Below, piece by piece: positions 1 through 9,417 of a stretch of DNA of 41,329 nt (position 1 is the stretch's first letter; every line of letters starts with the position of its first letter). Origin of the DNA: an uncultured Bacteroidaceae bacterium. GTDB taxonomy: Bacteria; Bacteroidota; Bacteroidia; Bacteroidales; Bacteroidaceae. Location of the stretch: positions 1 through 41,329 of the forward strand of contig CAJOHO010000032.1 in assembly GCA_905234555.1 (NCBI GenBank), in the 5' to 3' direction. The position numbers and the translations under genes are program-made. The notes beneath the pieces were generated by a model, which was given only the letters and a program-made list of their open reading frames with translations, searched no databases and was not told where the DNA came from.

Positions 1-31
1 AAAGGTACAAAAAAATCTGCACATAGCCAAA
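1..31 (-). promoter_or_regulatory. Leftward Bacteroidota-type promoter overlapping the terminator
   Basis: On the minus strand TTTG (31-28) is followed after 20 bases by TACCTTT (7-1), matching the Bacteroidota consensus TTTG-N19/20-TAnnTTTG. The last G would be base 0, outside the window. The promoter would drive a gene to the left. One arm of the terminator hairpin lies inside the promoter spacer. Confidence 0.45.
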
Positions 32-53
32 TTATTTAGTGACTATGTGCAGA
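9..53 (-). terminator. Rho-independent terminator after carA-carB'
   Basis: Perfect 11-bp inverted repeat (arms 16-26 and 43-53, 16-base loop) followed on the minus strand by a run of seven T. It lies about 75 bases past the carA-carB' stop codon and would end the leftward glutamine-amidotransferase transcript. Confidence 0.75.
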
Positions 54-129
54 GATGAAGTGTCAAAAAGATGCTAACGGGACTTTTTCAGTGCCCTCCG
101 TTGTGGCGGTCTCTTTTTGTATTCCATAA

Positions 130-3100
130 TTACAAGTACGTTAAGTACAGGTAATTGGTTTGGGCTGGATATTCGGCAGCCAAGGTGTCGATCTGGTTGA
201 CGACGGGCAGGATGCCAAATTCCTTTCGCCACCGGCGAACGACCAGTGCAGCATCTTCCATCTTCATGTCCTCTCCCAGACCGATGGCTCGTGCTATCTG
301 GAAGTCGGAGAATCCATAGACCTTTGCTTCGTGCAGCAGGGGCACAAACGCTGATGTCTCCAGGTGTTCCAGCAATTCTGTCTCATCCATAAACTGTATC
401 AGTTCGGAGACTTGGTGAAACTCCCTGAGCCGCTGGTCGATGTCGATGATATGCTTCAACTTCTCAAGGAACCAACGGTCAATCTTCGTCCACCCGTAAA
501 TCTGCTCCACCGAATACCCCAATAGCAACGCTTTGGCAAGAACGAAAATGCGCATATCGGTAGCGTTCTGAAGAGACCCCTCTAAATCTCCCCGTGAGGG
601 GAGACTTTCTTTTCCATTTGTAATAGCCAATTCGCCGGAGGCCTCCCCTCCATCACGGGAGGGGTCGGGGGTGGGTCGTCTATTATCGACAAAGCCGTGC
701 ATTCCCTGCCCAATCATGCGGAGTCCTTTCTGGATGGCTTCTTCGAAGGTGCGGCCTACAGCCATCACTTCGCCTACGCTCTTCATGCTGGAACCGAGCT
801 GGTGGCTGACGCCGTGGAATTTGGTGAGGTCCCAACGGGGAATCTTGCAGACGACATAGTCGAGGGCTGGTTCGAAGAAGGCAGACGTGGTCTTCGTTAC
901 GGAGTTCTTCAGGTCGAAGAGTCCGTAGCCGAGTCCCAGTTTGGCGGCAACGAAAGCCAGAGGATAGCCTGTGGCCTTGCTTGCCAAGGCTGATGATCGG
1001 CTGAGGCGTGCATTGACTTCGATGACGCGGTAGTCTTCGGAATTGGGGTCGAGGGCATATTGCACATTACACTCGCCCACGATGCCGATGTGGCGGATAA
1101 TCTTGATGGCAAGGGCACGGAGCTTGTGGTACTCGCTGTTGGTGAGCGTCTGGCTGGGAGCCACCACAATCGACTCGCCTGTATGGATGCCCAGCGGGTC
1201 GAAGTTCTCCATGTTGCAGACCGTGATGCAGTTGTCGTAGCGGTCGCGCACCACTTCGTACTCGATTTCCTTCCACCCCTTCAGCGATTTCTCTACCAAC
1301 ACCTGTGGCGAGAACGAGAAGGCTTCCTCTGCCTGAGTCTCCAGTTCTACCTCGTTGTCGCAGAAGCCGGAACCCAGACCGCCCAGTGCGTAAGCGGCTC
1401 TCAAGATCACAGGGAATCCCAGCTCGGCAGCTGCCTGCCGCACTTCCTCCTTGGTTGAGCACGCCTGACTCTTGATGGTCTTCACGCCAATCTCGTCCAG
1501 ACGTTTCACAAAGAGGTCGCGATCTTCTGTGTCGATGATGGCCTGTACGGGTGTGCCCAAGACTTTTACGCCGTATTTCTCTAATACACCTCTTTTGTAT
1601 AGTTCTACGCCACAGTTCAGTGCCGTCTGTCCGCCGAACGAGAGGAGGATGCCGTCAGGACGTTCTTTCTCGATGACACGTTCTACAAATTCGGGTGTCA
1701 CAGGCTGGAAATAAACCACGTCTGCCACATCCTTCGAGGTCTGCACGGTGGCGATATTGGGATTGATGAGGATGGATTTCACCCCTTCTTCCTTCAGCGC
1801 CTTCAGCGCCTGCGCTCCACTGTAGTCGAACTCACCAGCCTGACCAATCTTTAAAGCTCCACTGCCTAAAAGCAGAACGGACCCACCCCCCTGCCTCTCC
1901 CTTGTAAGGAGGGGAGTATATACTCCGTCGGTAGTTAGGGGTTCATTAGCGTTCTCATTAGCTGGGTGACCACTCCCCTCCCTGCAGGGAGGGGTAAAGG
2001 GGGTGGGTCCAAGCATTTTTACGAACTCATCAAACATCCATTCTGTGTCCGTGGGACCGGAACAGGCCTCTGGGTGGAACTGCGCAGAGAACCAAGGGTT
2101 GGTTTTGTGGCGGATTCCTTCGTTGGAGCCGTCGTTCATGTTTACGAACAGGGGTTCCCAGTCGGAGGGTAGGGTAGAGGTATCGACAGCGTAGCCGTGG
2201 TTCTGCGAGGTGATGTAGCACTTTGTCGTGCCCACCTGCTGTACGGGCTGGTTGTGGGAACGATGTCCGTATTTCAGCTTATAGGTCTTCGCACCTGCGG
2301 CACGAGCCAAGAGCTGATTGCCCAGACAGATGCCCATGAGGGGACGAATTGACCCCTCTCCAGCGGACTCACCCCCAACCCCTCTCTTGTAGAGAGGGGA
2401 GTAGTTACCTTTTGCTGCTTCGTTTTGAAGAAATGTCCTTATATGCTCAACGGTTTTACCACAGCGCTCTGGGTCGCCTGGGCCGTTGGCGAGGAAGAGA
2501 CCGTCGAAGTCGAGCTGGTTGAAGTCGTAGTCCCAAGGCACGCGGATGACCTCTACACCACGCTTGATGAGGCAGCGGATGATGTTAGCCTTGACGCCAC
2601 AATCGACGAGAACAACACGAGGGTGTGAAGAGTGAAGAGTGAAGAGTGAAGAATCGGGTTTGTAGGTGATGACTTCTTTGCAGCTCACCTGCTCTACCCA
2701 GTTCACAGAACCGTAGTCATGAGTATTTTCACTCCCCTCTCCATTCGGAGAGGGGTCGGGGGTGAGGCTTATTCTGCCCATCATCACTCCGTGTTCTCTC
2801 AGCAGTTTGGTGAGGCGGCGGGTGTCGATGCCTGTGATGGCTGGGATTCCTTCGCGCTTCAGCCAGTCGCTTAGTGACTCCTTCGCGTTCCAATGGCTAT
2901 ATTTCTCGCTGTAATCGGCTACCACCAACGCCTTGACATGAATACGGTCGCTTTCTGTAAAAGGTGGCAGGGGGTTACAACCCTCGCCATCCGGAGAGGG
3001 GTTCTGTCCCCCGATAACGGGGGAACAGGAAGGGGTGAGGCTTGGTACCCCATAGTTTCCTACCAGCGGATAGGTCATTACCAGTATCTGACCCGCATAA

Positions 3101-3240
3101 CTGGGGTCGGTCAGGCTTTCCGGATAGCCCGTCATCGCTGTGTTGAAAACGACCTCGCCGATGGTGTTCTTTTCTGCACCAAACGACCAACCAGAGAACA
3201 CGGTTCCGTCATCTAATATGAGTTTTGCTTCTCGCTTCAT
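130..3240 (-). CDS. carAB: CarA fused to the N-terminal half of CarB (carbamoyl-phosphate synthase)
   Basis: 1036 residues. Residues 1 to about 411 are the carbamoyl-phosphate synthase small subunit: N-terminal CarA domain, then a class I glutamine amidotransferase with Cys305 (GICLGNQ) and His389/Glu391 (QFHPEA). Residues about 412-455 are a low-complexity linker encoded by a palindromic repeat. Residues about 456-1036 are the first half of CarB: nucleotide-binding start (GSGALKIGQAGEFDYSG), ATP-grasp carboxyphosphate domain, and oligomerisation domain. The protein stops at TNYLYLTYL, the hinge before the second ATP-grasp half, which is absent; none of the three frames after the stop resembles it. 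Residues such as NPNIATVQTS and PSQTLTNSEYHKLR match the eukaryotic (CAD/Cpa2-like) CarB type. Further in-frame inserts interrupt both halves. The active-site motifs look intact, but whether the product makes carbamoyl phosphate alone is unknown. Last gene of a leftward run after asnB. Confidence 0.9.
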   Translation of the reverse strand: MKREAKLILDDGTVFSGWSFGAEKNTIGEVVFNTAMTGYPESLTDPSYAGQILVMTYPLVGNYGVPSLTPSCSPVIGGQNPSPDGEGCNPLPPFTESDRIHVKALVVADYSEKYSHWNAKESLSDWLKREGIPAITGIDTRRLTKLLREHGVMMGRISLTPDPSPNGEGSENTHDYGSVNWVEQVSCKEVITYKPDSSLFTLHSSHPRVVLVDCGVKANIIRCLIKRGVEVIRVPWDYDFNQLDFDGLFLANGPGDPERCGKTVEHIRTFLQNEAAKGNYSPLYKRGVGGESAGEGSIRPLMGICLGNQLLARAAGAKTYKLKYGHRSHNQPVQQVGTTKCYITSQNHGYAVDTSTLPSDWEPLFVNMNDGSNEGIRHKTNPWFSAQFHPEACSGPTDTEWMFDEFVKMLGPTPFTPPCREGSGHPANENANEPLTTDGVYTPLLTRERQGGGSVLLLGSGALKIGQAGEFDYSGAQALKALKEEGVKSILINPNIATVQTSKDVADVVYFQPVTPEFVERVIEKERPDGILLSFGGQTALNCGVELYKRGVLEKYGVKVLGTPVQAIIDTEDRDLFVKRLDEIGVKTIKSQACSTKEEVRQAAAELGFPVILRAAYALGGLGSGFCDNEVELETQAEEAFSFSPQVLVEKSLKGWKEIEYEVVRDRYDNCITVCNMENFDPLGIHTGESIVVAPSQTLTNSEYHKLRALAIKIIRHIGIVGECNVQYALDPNSEDYRVIEVNARLSRSSALASKATGYPLAFVAAKLGLGYGLFDLKNSVTKTTSAFFEPALDYVVCKIPRWDLTKFHGVSHQLGSSMKSVGEVMAVGRTFEEAIQKGLRMIGQGMHGFVDNRRPTPDPSRDGGEASGELAITNGKESLPSRGDLEGSLQNATDMRIFVLAKALLLGYSVEQIYGWTKIDRWFLEKLKHIIDIDQRLREFHQVSELIQFMDETELLEHLETSAFVPLLHEAKVYGFSDFQIARAIGLGEDMKMEDAALVVRRWRKEFGILPVVNQIDTLAAEYPAQTNYLYLTYL
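570..680. repeat. In-frame palindromic repeat element inside carB'
   Basis: Contains two hairpins: CTCCCC-GTGA-GGGGAG (588-603) and CCCCTCC (645-651) with GGAGGGG (658-664), ending in GGGGGTGGGTCG. It is translated as a P/S/G/E-rich segment (PTPDPSRDGGEASG and following) in a surface loop of the CarB oligomerisation domain; relatives have only a short link there. Confidence 0.75.
1879..2010. repeat. 132-bp element with 12-bp terminal inverted repeats at the CarA/CarB junction
   Basis: Bounded by perfect terminal inverted repeats GGACCCACCCCC (1879-1890) and GGGGGTGGGTCC (1999-2010). It contains a perfect 20-base palindrome at 1975-1994 and a second, looser GC-rich hairpin. The length of 132 bases is 44 codons, so the reading frame is kept. 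It encodes the linker joining CarA to CarB. Confidence 0.8.
2345..2405. repeat. In-frame palindromic repeat element inside carA
   Basis: Perfect 9-bp stem CCCCTCTCT-TGT-AGAGAGGGG (2379-2399) plus a second CCCCTCTCC half. Translated as YSPLYKRGVGGESAGEGS just before the catalytic GICLGNQ segment of the amidotransferase domain. Confidence 0.75.
2625..2652. repeat. Tandem heptanucleotide array inside carA
   Basis: Four copies of GTGAAGA (TTCACTC type on the coding strand). Translated as SSLFTLHSS between the CarA N-terminal domain and the amidotransferase domain. Confidence 0.85.
2730..2770. repeat. In-frame palindromic repeat element inside carA
   Basis: Perfect 9-bp stem CCCCTCTCC-ATTC-GGAGAGGGG (2734-2755) followed by TCGGGGGTGAGG. 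Translated as LTPDPSPNGEG within the CarA N-terminal domain. Confidence 0.8.
2960..3046. repeat. In-frame palindromic repeat element inside carA
   Basis: Contains TCCCCCG-ATAA-CGGGGGA and an imperfect CCCTCGCC/GGAGAGGG hairpin. Translated as a segment with NPSPDGEG and NPLPPF between GNYGVP and ESDRIHVK, a place where CarA relatives carry a short loop. Confidence 0.75.
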
Positions 3241-3300
3241 TGTCTTTTTACTATTTTCCTCGTGGATAAGCGCGAGGCACTGTTTTTTTCCGATGTTGCA

Positions 3301-4986
3301 TCAATAGGCTTGCTCATGAACGCCTTTGACGGCACGTCCGCTGGGGTCGTTCATGTTTTTGAAGGCTGCATCCCATTCGAGGGCGATGGCTGTGGAGCAG
3401 GCCACGCTGGCTTCCTGATTCACGCTGCGAGCAGCGGAGTCGCTGGGGAAATGCTCGGCGAAGATGCTGCGGTAATAGTATTCTTCCTTGTTGAGCGGCG
3501 TGTTGATGGGGAATTGTTCTGCGGCATGAGCCATCTGTTCGTCGGTCACAGCTTCGGAAGTAATCTTCTTCAGCGTGTCAATCCAGGAGTAGCCCACACC
3601 GTCGCTGAATTGCTCTTTCTGTCGCCAGGCGATTTCCTCCGGCAGCATATCGGCAAAGGCTTCGCGCACAATCTTCTTCTCAATCTCGAAGCCAGGTTCT
3701 CCGTTCTGCTTCGGTCCGCACATCTTGGCTTTGGGATTCGTGCGCATCGCCACATCCAGAAACTCCTTGTCGAGGAAAGGTACACGACCCTCCACACCCC
3801 AAGCACAGAGGCTTTTGTTGGCACGCAGGCAATCGTAATAGTGCAGCTTCGAAAGCTTGCGGACGGTCTCTTCGTGGAACGCCTGAGCCGACGGTGCCTT
3901 GTGGAAGTATAGGTAACCACCGAAAATCTCGTCAGCACCTTCGCCGCTAAGCACCATCTTGATACCCATCGACTTGATGACGCGGGCCAGCAGGTACATG
4001 GGTGTGGAGGCACGGACGGTGGTGACGTCGTAGGTCTCGATGAAGTAGATCACATCGCGGATGGCATCGAGACCCTCCTGAATGGTGTAGTTGATTTCGT
4101 GGTGAACGGTGCCGATGTGGTTGGCTACGAGTCGTGCCTTTGCCAGATCGGGCGCACCTTTCAATCCCACAGCGAAAGAGTGGAGTCGGGGCCAATAGGC
4201 ACGGGTCTGTGAATTGTCTTCGACCCGATGTTCACTGAATCTCTCGGCAATGGCTGAGACGACAGAGGAATCGAGACCTCCGCTGAGAAGGACGCCGTAG
4301 GGAACGTCGCTCATCAACTGACGTTTCATCGCATCAGTCAACGCATCGCGGATGGCATCGACACTGGCTTCATTGTCCTTCACAGCCTCGTAGTCGAACC
4401 AGTCGCGCCGGTAATACCGCTTCATACCTAGGTCTTTACTCCAATAGTAGTGTCCTGGCAAGAAGGGTTCGTACGTCTCACATTGTCCCTCCAGCGCTTT
4501 CAATTCCGAAGCCACATACACAGTCCCGTCAGCATCGTGCCCTATATAGAGAGGAATGACTCCGATGGGGTCGCGAGCAATGAGGAATGCGTCTCGCTCT
4601 TCGTCGTAGAGGGCAAAGGCGAAGATGCCGCTGAGGTCTTCCAGGAAGTTGATGCCTTTCTCGCGATACAGGGCCAGTATCACTTCGCAGTCGCTGCCCG
4701 TCTGGAACTCATATTGTCCGGCAAAACGGCGACGGATCTCCTGATGGTTATAGATTTCGCCGTTGACGGCCAGCACCTGCTTCCTGTCGGGAGAAAACAA
4801 CGGCTGTCCGCCACTCTCAGGGTCAACGATGGAGAGTCTCTCGTGGGCAAGTATGGTGTTGTTACTACAATAAATTCCACTCCAGTCAGGTCCGCGATGA
4901 CGGATTTTCTGACTCATTCGCAGCGCTTTGTCACGCAGTTCGTGCGTTTGCTGCTTGATGTTAAAGATTCCTACTATTCCACACAT
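3301..4986 (-). CDS. asnB: Asparagine synthase B (glutamine-hydrolysing)
   Basis: 561 residues, the usual length for AsnB. Converts aspartate, ATP and glutamine to asparagine in the cytoplasm. Cys2 directly after the initiator Met (MCGIVGIF) is the class II amidotransferase nucleophile; RLSIVDPESGGQPL and NGEIYNH are typical of that domain. The synthetase domain carries the ATP-pyrophosphatase loop SGGLDSS (235-241) and the SGEGADEIFGGY motif. It lies 60 bases upstream of carA-carB' and 124 bases downstream of the purF-type gene on the same strand. Its leader carries period-7 repeats. Confidence 0.97.
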   Translation of the reverse strand: MCGIVGIFNIKQQTHELRDKALRMSQKIRHRGPDWSGIYCSNNTILAHERLSIVDPESGGQPLFSPDRKQVLAVNGEIYNHQEIRRRFAGQYEFQTGSDCEVILALYREKGINFLEDLSGIFAFALYDEERDAFLIARDPIGVIPLYIGHDADGTVYVASELKALEGQCETYEPFLPGHYYWSKDLGMKRYYRRDWFDYEAVKDNEASVDAIRDALTDAMKRQLMSDVPYGVLLSGGLDSSVVSAIAERFSEHRVEDNSQTRAYWPRLHSFAVGLKGAPDLAKARLVANHIGTVHHEINYTIQEGLDAIRDVIYFIETYDVTTVRASTPMYLLARVIKSMGIKMVLSGEGADEIFGGYLYFHKAPSAQAFHEETVRKLSKLHYYDCLRANKSLCAWGVEGRVPFLDKEFLDVAMRTNPKAKMCGPKQNGEPGFEIEKKIVREAFADMLPEEIAWRQKEQFSDGVGYSWIDTLKKITSEAVTDEQMAHAAEQFPINTPLNKEEYYYRSIFAEHFPSDSAARSVNQEASVACSTAIALEWDAAFKNMNDPSGRAVKGVHEQAY

Positions 4987-5110
4987 GATGGTTTACGGTT
5001 TTACGGTTTACAGTTTACCTTCGGTCAATTTTGTCACGACTCGGCATAGTCCAAACAAGTTTGGTCTCTGCTCTCGCTGTTCCAAAATGTTCCAGTTTAC
5101 CGTTTACGGT
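4987..5110 (-). promoter_or_regulatory. asnB leader with GTAAAC-type heptad repeats
   Basis: On the coding strand, period-7 to -8 units of GTAAACC type (plus-strand 4990-5018) end three bases before the asnB ATG. A second short array (5094-5114) abuts the preceding stop codon. Between them lies TTTACCTTCGGTCAATTT (5014-5031), repeated exactly in the next leader upstream. No clear promoter was seen, so this is probably an intra-operon leader. Confidence 0.6.
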
Positions 5111-6874
5111 TTATTTGATTTTTCGATTTTCTTCTATATAATGGACGAATGCTTGGTTGACGAGGCGGTTACCGCCTGGGGTGGGGTAGTGGCCTGTGAA
5201 GTACCAGTCACCTTGATGGTTGGGACAGGCTGCATGGAGTCCTTCGATGGTCTGGAAAACAAACTCTACAGGTGTCTGCATGCCTACAGGACGCAGCATC
5301 TTTGCCATCTTTCGGTTGATGTCATCGACGCTGAAAGGCTCGTAGAGGGCGCACACGCAATTCTGTTGTTTGTCTTTAGGTTTCCGAAGTTCGGCACGAC
5401 AAGCTTCGTATGTACGCTGGACGAGGTGCCAAAGACCACGTTCCGTCAGCAGTTCGATGGTGGCGCGGAAAGCACAGAATTCCTCCAGTCGTGCCATATC
5501 GATGCCGTAGTAGTCGGGATAGCGAATCTGTGGTGAGCTGCTGACCATCACAATCTTCTTGGGGTGCAGACGATCGAGAATCTTGAAGATGCTTTCGCGG
5601 AGGGTTGTGCCGCGAACGATGCTGTCGTCGATGATGACGAGATTGTCTTCGTAAGGACGAAGGGAACCGTAGGTGATGTCATAGACGTGTGAGGCAAGGT
5701 CGTTGCGAGAACCAGCCTCCGTAATGAACGTGCGCAGTTTGATGTCCTTCCACGCTACCTTCTCGCTTCGTACGTTGAGACCCTGACTGTGGAGACCCTC
5801 CATCATGCCGTAGAAGGCTACCTCGGCGGTGTTGGGGATAAACGAAAAGACGGTGTGGTCGGTGTCGCCGTCGATGGCTTTCAGGATGGGTTCTGTGAGT
5901 TGCTGTCCCAGTTGCTTGCGCTCATGGTAGATGTCGCGGTCGGAGCCTCGGCTGAAATAGATGCGTTCGAACGAACAGCGTGCCTGCTGCTTAGCTTCCA
6001 GGATGGTTTCGAGGACTGAGCTGCCATTTTTGTGAATGATCAGCGCCTGACCAGCAGGCAGTTCATGTACGTCCTCCACCTGCAAATCGAAGGTGGTCTG
6101 CAGAACGGCACGCTCACTGGCAACGGCTATCACTTCGTCGTCTTTGTACCAGAAGGCTGGACGGATGCCCCAAGGGTCGCGCATGGCAAACATCTCTCCA
6201 GAGCCAGTCATGCCGCACATCACGTAACCGCCGTCGTAGTCAGCCATCGTGGTTCGCAAGACATTTGCCATCTGCATGTGATCCTCAATGTAGCGGGTGA
6301 TGTCGGTGTTCTTCAATCCGCGTTCCTTGGCTTCCACAAAGCAGCGTTCCACCTCGCGGTCCAGACGATGCCCCATCCACTCCAGCGTGATGTAGGAGTC
6401 GCTGTAGATACGTGGTGACTGCCCCTGTTGCACGATCATGTCGAATATGTCGTTGATGTTCGTCATGTTGAAGTTTCCACACAGACAGAGATTCTTGGCT
6501 CGCCAGTTGTTGCGGCGCAGGAAAGGATGTACATATTGAAGTCCGCTCTTGCCCGTTGTGGAGTAGCGTAGGTGGCCCATGAAAAGAGAGGCCCCCTCCC
6601 AACCTTCCCCATGAGGGATGCGTTCGAAGATTTCCGTAATGGCGTCTTTGCCTAAAGCTTTTTCGCGGAACATATACTCTGTTCCTACAGGCGCATCCGT
6701 GTTGACGCAGGCAATACCAGCCCCTTCCTGACCGCGGTTGTGCTGTTTCTCCATCATCAGATAGAGTTTGCTCAGACCATAGGACAGAGTGCCGTATTTT
6801 TCCTTATAGTAGCTATGGGGCTTTAGGAGTCTTACCAAAGCTACGCCACATTCGTGCTTGAGCTGTTCCACCAT
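5111..6874 (-). CDS. purF: Amidophosphoribosyltransferase (PurF-type)
   Basis: 587 residues. Class II glutamine amidotransferase joined to a type I phosphoribosyltransferase; the family transfers glutamine nitrogen to PRPP in the first step of purine synthesis. The nucleophile is Cys9 (HECGVAL), so an eight-residue propeptide probably has to be removed, as in Bacillus-type PurF. QHNRGQEGAG and GHLRYSTTG support the glutaminase domain. The PRPP loop is VIIDDSIVRGTT (413-424). It is longer than classical PurF (about 470-500), with extra sequence in both domains, as in the second PurF-like protein of many Bacteroidota. A separate canonical PurF may exist elsewhere. Starts ATG GTG at 6874, 71 bases after pyrG. 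Confidence 0.88.
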   Translation of the reverse strand: MVEQLKHECGVALVRLLKPHSYYKEKYGTLSYGLSKLYLMMEKQHNRGQEGAGIACVNTDAPVGTEYMFREKALGKDAITEIFERIPHGEGWEGASLFMGHLRYSTTGKSGLQYVHPFLRRNNWRAKNLCLCGNFNMTNINDIFDMIVQQGQSPRIYSDSYITLEWMGHRLDREVERCFVEAKERGLKNTDITRYIEDHMQMANVLRTTMADYDGGYVMCGMTGSGEMFAMRDPWGIRPAFWYKDDEVIAVASERAVLQTTFDLQVEDVHELPAGQALIIHKNGSSVLETILEAKQQARCSFERIYFSRGSDRDIYHERKQLGQQLTEPILKAIDGDTDHTVFSFIPNTAEVAFYGMMEGLHSQGLNVRSEKVAWKDIKLRTFITEAGSRNDLASHVYDITYGSLRPYEDNLVIIDDSIVRGTTLRESIFKILDRLHPKKIVMVSSSPQIRYPDYYGIDMARLEEFCAFRATIELLTERGLWHLVQRTYEACRAELRKPKDKQQNCVCALYEPFSVDDINRKMAKMLRPVGMQTPVEFVFQTIEGLHAACPNHQGDWYFTGHYPTPGGNRLVNQAFVHYIEENRKIK

Positions 6875-6876
6875 CG

Positions 6877-6945
6877 AGATTTAAAGATTTACTAATTTAC
6901 CTTCGGTCAATTTACGAATTTCCACGACATTTCGACATTATGAGA
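6877..6945 (-). promoter_or_regulatory. purF leader with ATTTAC-type repeats
   Basis: Period-7 to -8 units (ATTTAAAG, ATTTACTA, ATTTACC, ATTTACGA on the plus strand) fill 6877-6920 directly before the ATG. The 18-mer TTTACCTTCGGTCAATTT (6896-6913) is identical to the one in the asnB leader and forms a small imperfect hairpin. No promoter motif was recognised. Confidence 0.5.
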
Positions 6946-8628
<1,683 letters not shown>

Positions 8629-8638
8629 TCTGGCAGGA

Positions 8639-9343
8639 TTAAGGACGCAAAGTTAATCCGAAGACCAGATAGGCTTTCTGATTACACGGGTTGGCCGTGA
8701 TTTGTCCGAAGATGGGTATTGAGAAAGAATCCGTTATTTTGATGCCTTTCGTTGCTCGTACTGTTACGTCTGTTACGGCAAATCTGCTGGTGCCATAGAA
8801 GTCTGTGGCATGGGGGACGATACCGAGTGAGGCGTTCCAATCGCAGGAAGCCAGTTTGAAGGGTGCACTGACTTCGAGGTAAGAGCTGTAGGCACGGTCG
8901 CCATCTTTGTTCACGCCGTCGTTACCGGCAAAGTTCGTAAACCACTGCAGGGCGACGGGGCCGAAGTCGTAGCCCACGTTCGCTTCAAACACGTGGTTGG
9001 TGCGATGAGCCTCGTACATGAAATAACGGGAGCGTGGGTCGAGACCCTCACTGAACCAATAATCGGTAATGCCGATTTTGAAACCTCCGATGGTATAGCC
9101 GAGTGTCAGGTCAAACTCCTTTGTGTCGGCTGGATCGCTGAGTCCGATGCTTCCCCATGCAGAGAGTGAGATGCCTTTGTAGTCAATGCCCAAAGTGGGT
9201 TGCAGGCTGACACTTCCTAAATCCTGACCACGCCAGATGTAACTACTTACGACGTCGGTTTCGATGGTTGTCTCAATTTTATCCTGGGCGTTAAGGGCAG
9301 CAGCGATGCTGCAACTTGCGAGAAAAACGAATATTTTTTTCAT
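8639..9343 (-). CDS. TorF-like outer-membrane porin / beta-barrel protein
   Basis: 234 residues from MKKIFVFLASC; I chose this ATG (9343) rather than 9382 because it begins a clean Sec signal peptide ending LNAQ. The mature part is rich in alternating beta-strand sequence, contains YIWRGQDLGSVSLQP and ends in a strand-like FGLTLRP, as in TorF/TIGR02001-type putative porins. It follows amtB on the same strand, so a role in outer-membrane passage of ammonium or another small nitrogen source is a reasonable inference. The substrate is not known from sequence. Confidence 0.8.
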   Translation of the reverse strand: MKKIFVFLASCSIAAALNAQDKIETTIETDVVSSYIWRGQDLGSVSLQPTLGIDYKGISLSAWGSIGLSDPADTKEFDLTLGYTIGGFKIGITDYWFSEGLDPRSRYFMYEAHRTNHVFEANVGYDFGPVALQWFTNFAGNDGVNKDGDRAYSSYLEVSAPFKLASCDWNASLGIVPHATDFYGTSRFAVTDVTVRATKGIKITDSFSIPIFGQITANPCNQKAYLVFGLTLRP

Positions 9344-9359
9344 ACTTTCTTTATTTAAT

Positions 9360-9379
9360 CCTTGCGGAAAAACGCAAGG
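9360..9379. other. Short hairpin between amtB and the porin gene
   Basis: Perfect 7-bp stem CCTTGCG-GAAAAA-CGCAAGG, 17 bases upstream of the porin ATG. No T-run follows on the minus strand. It could be an attenuator or an RNA-processing site between amtB and porin messages. Confidence 0.4.
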
Positions 9380-9403
9380 CACAGTTTAACATTTTATAAG
9401 TAA

Positions 9404-9415
9404 GGGGGTGGGTCC
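9404..9415. repeat. Solo terminal repeat GGGGGTGGGTCC
   Basis: Exact copy of the 12-bp terminal repeat that bounds the element at 1879-2010, here alone, two bases beyond the amtB stop codon. Confidence 0.7.
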
Positions 9416-9417
9416 TT

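Noticed and set aside
130..200. CarB second half in another frame just beyond the stop
   Set aside because: All three minus-strand frames past the stop close within about 25 codons and show no ATP-grasp or nucleotide-binding sequence.
3255..3280. CCTCG/CGAGG hairpin between asnB and carAB
   Set aside because: Only a 5-bp stem and no T-run on the transcribed strand; too weak to call a terminator.
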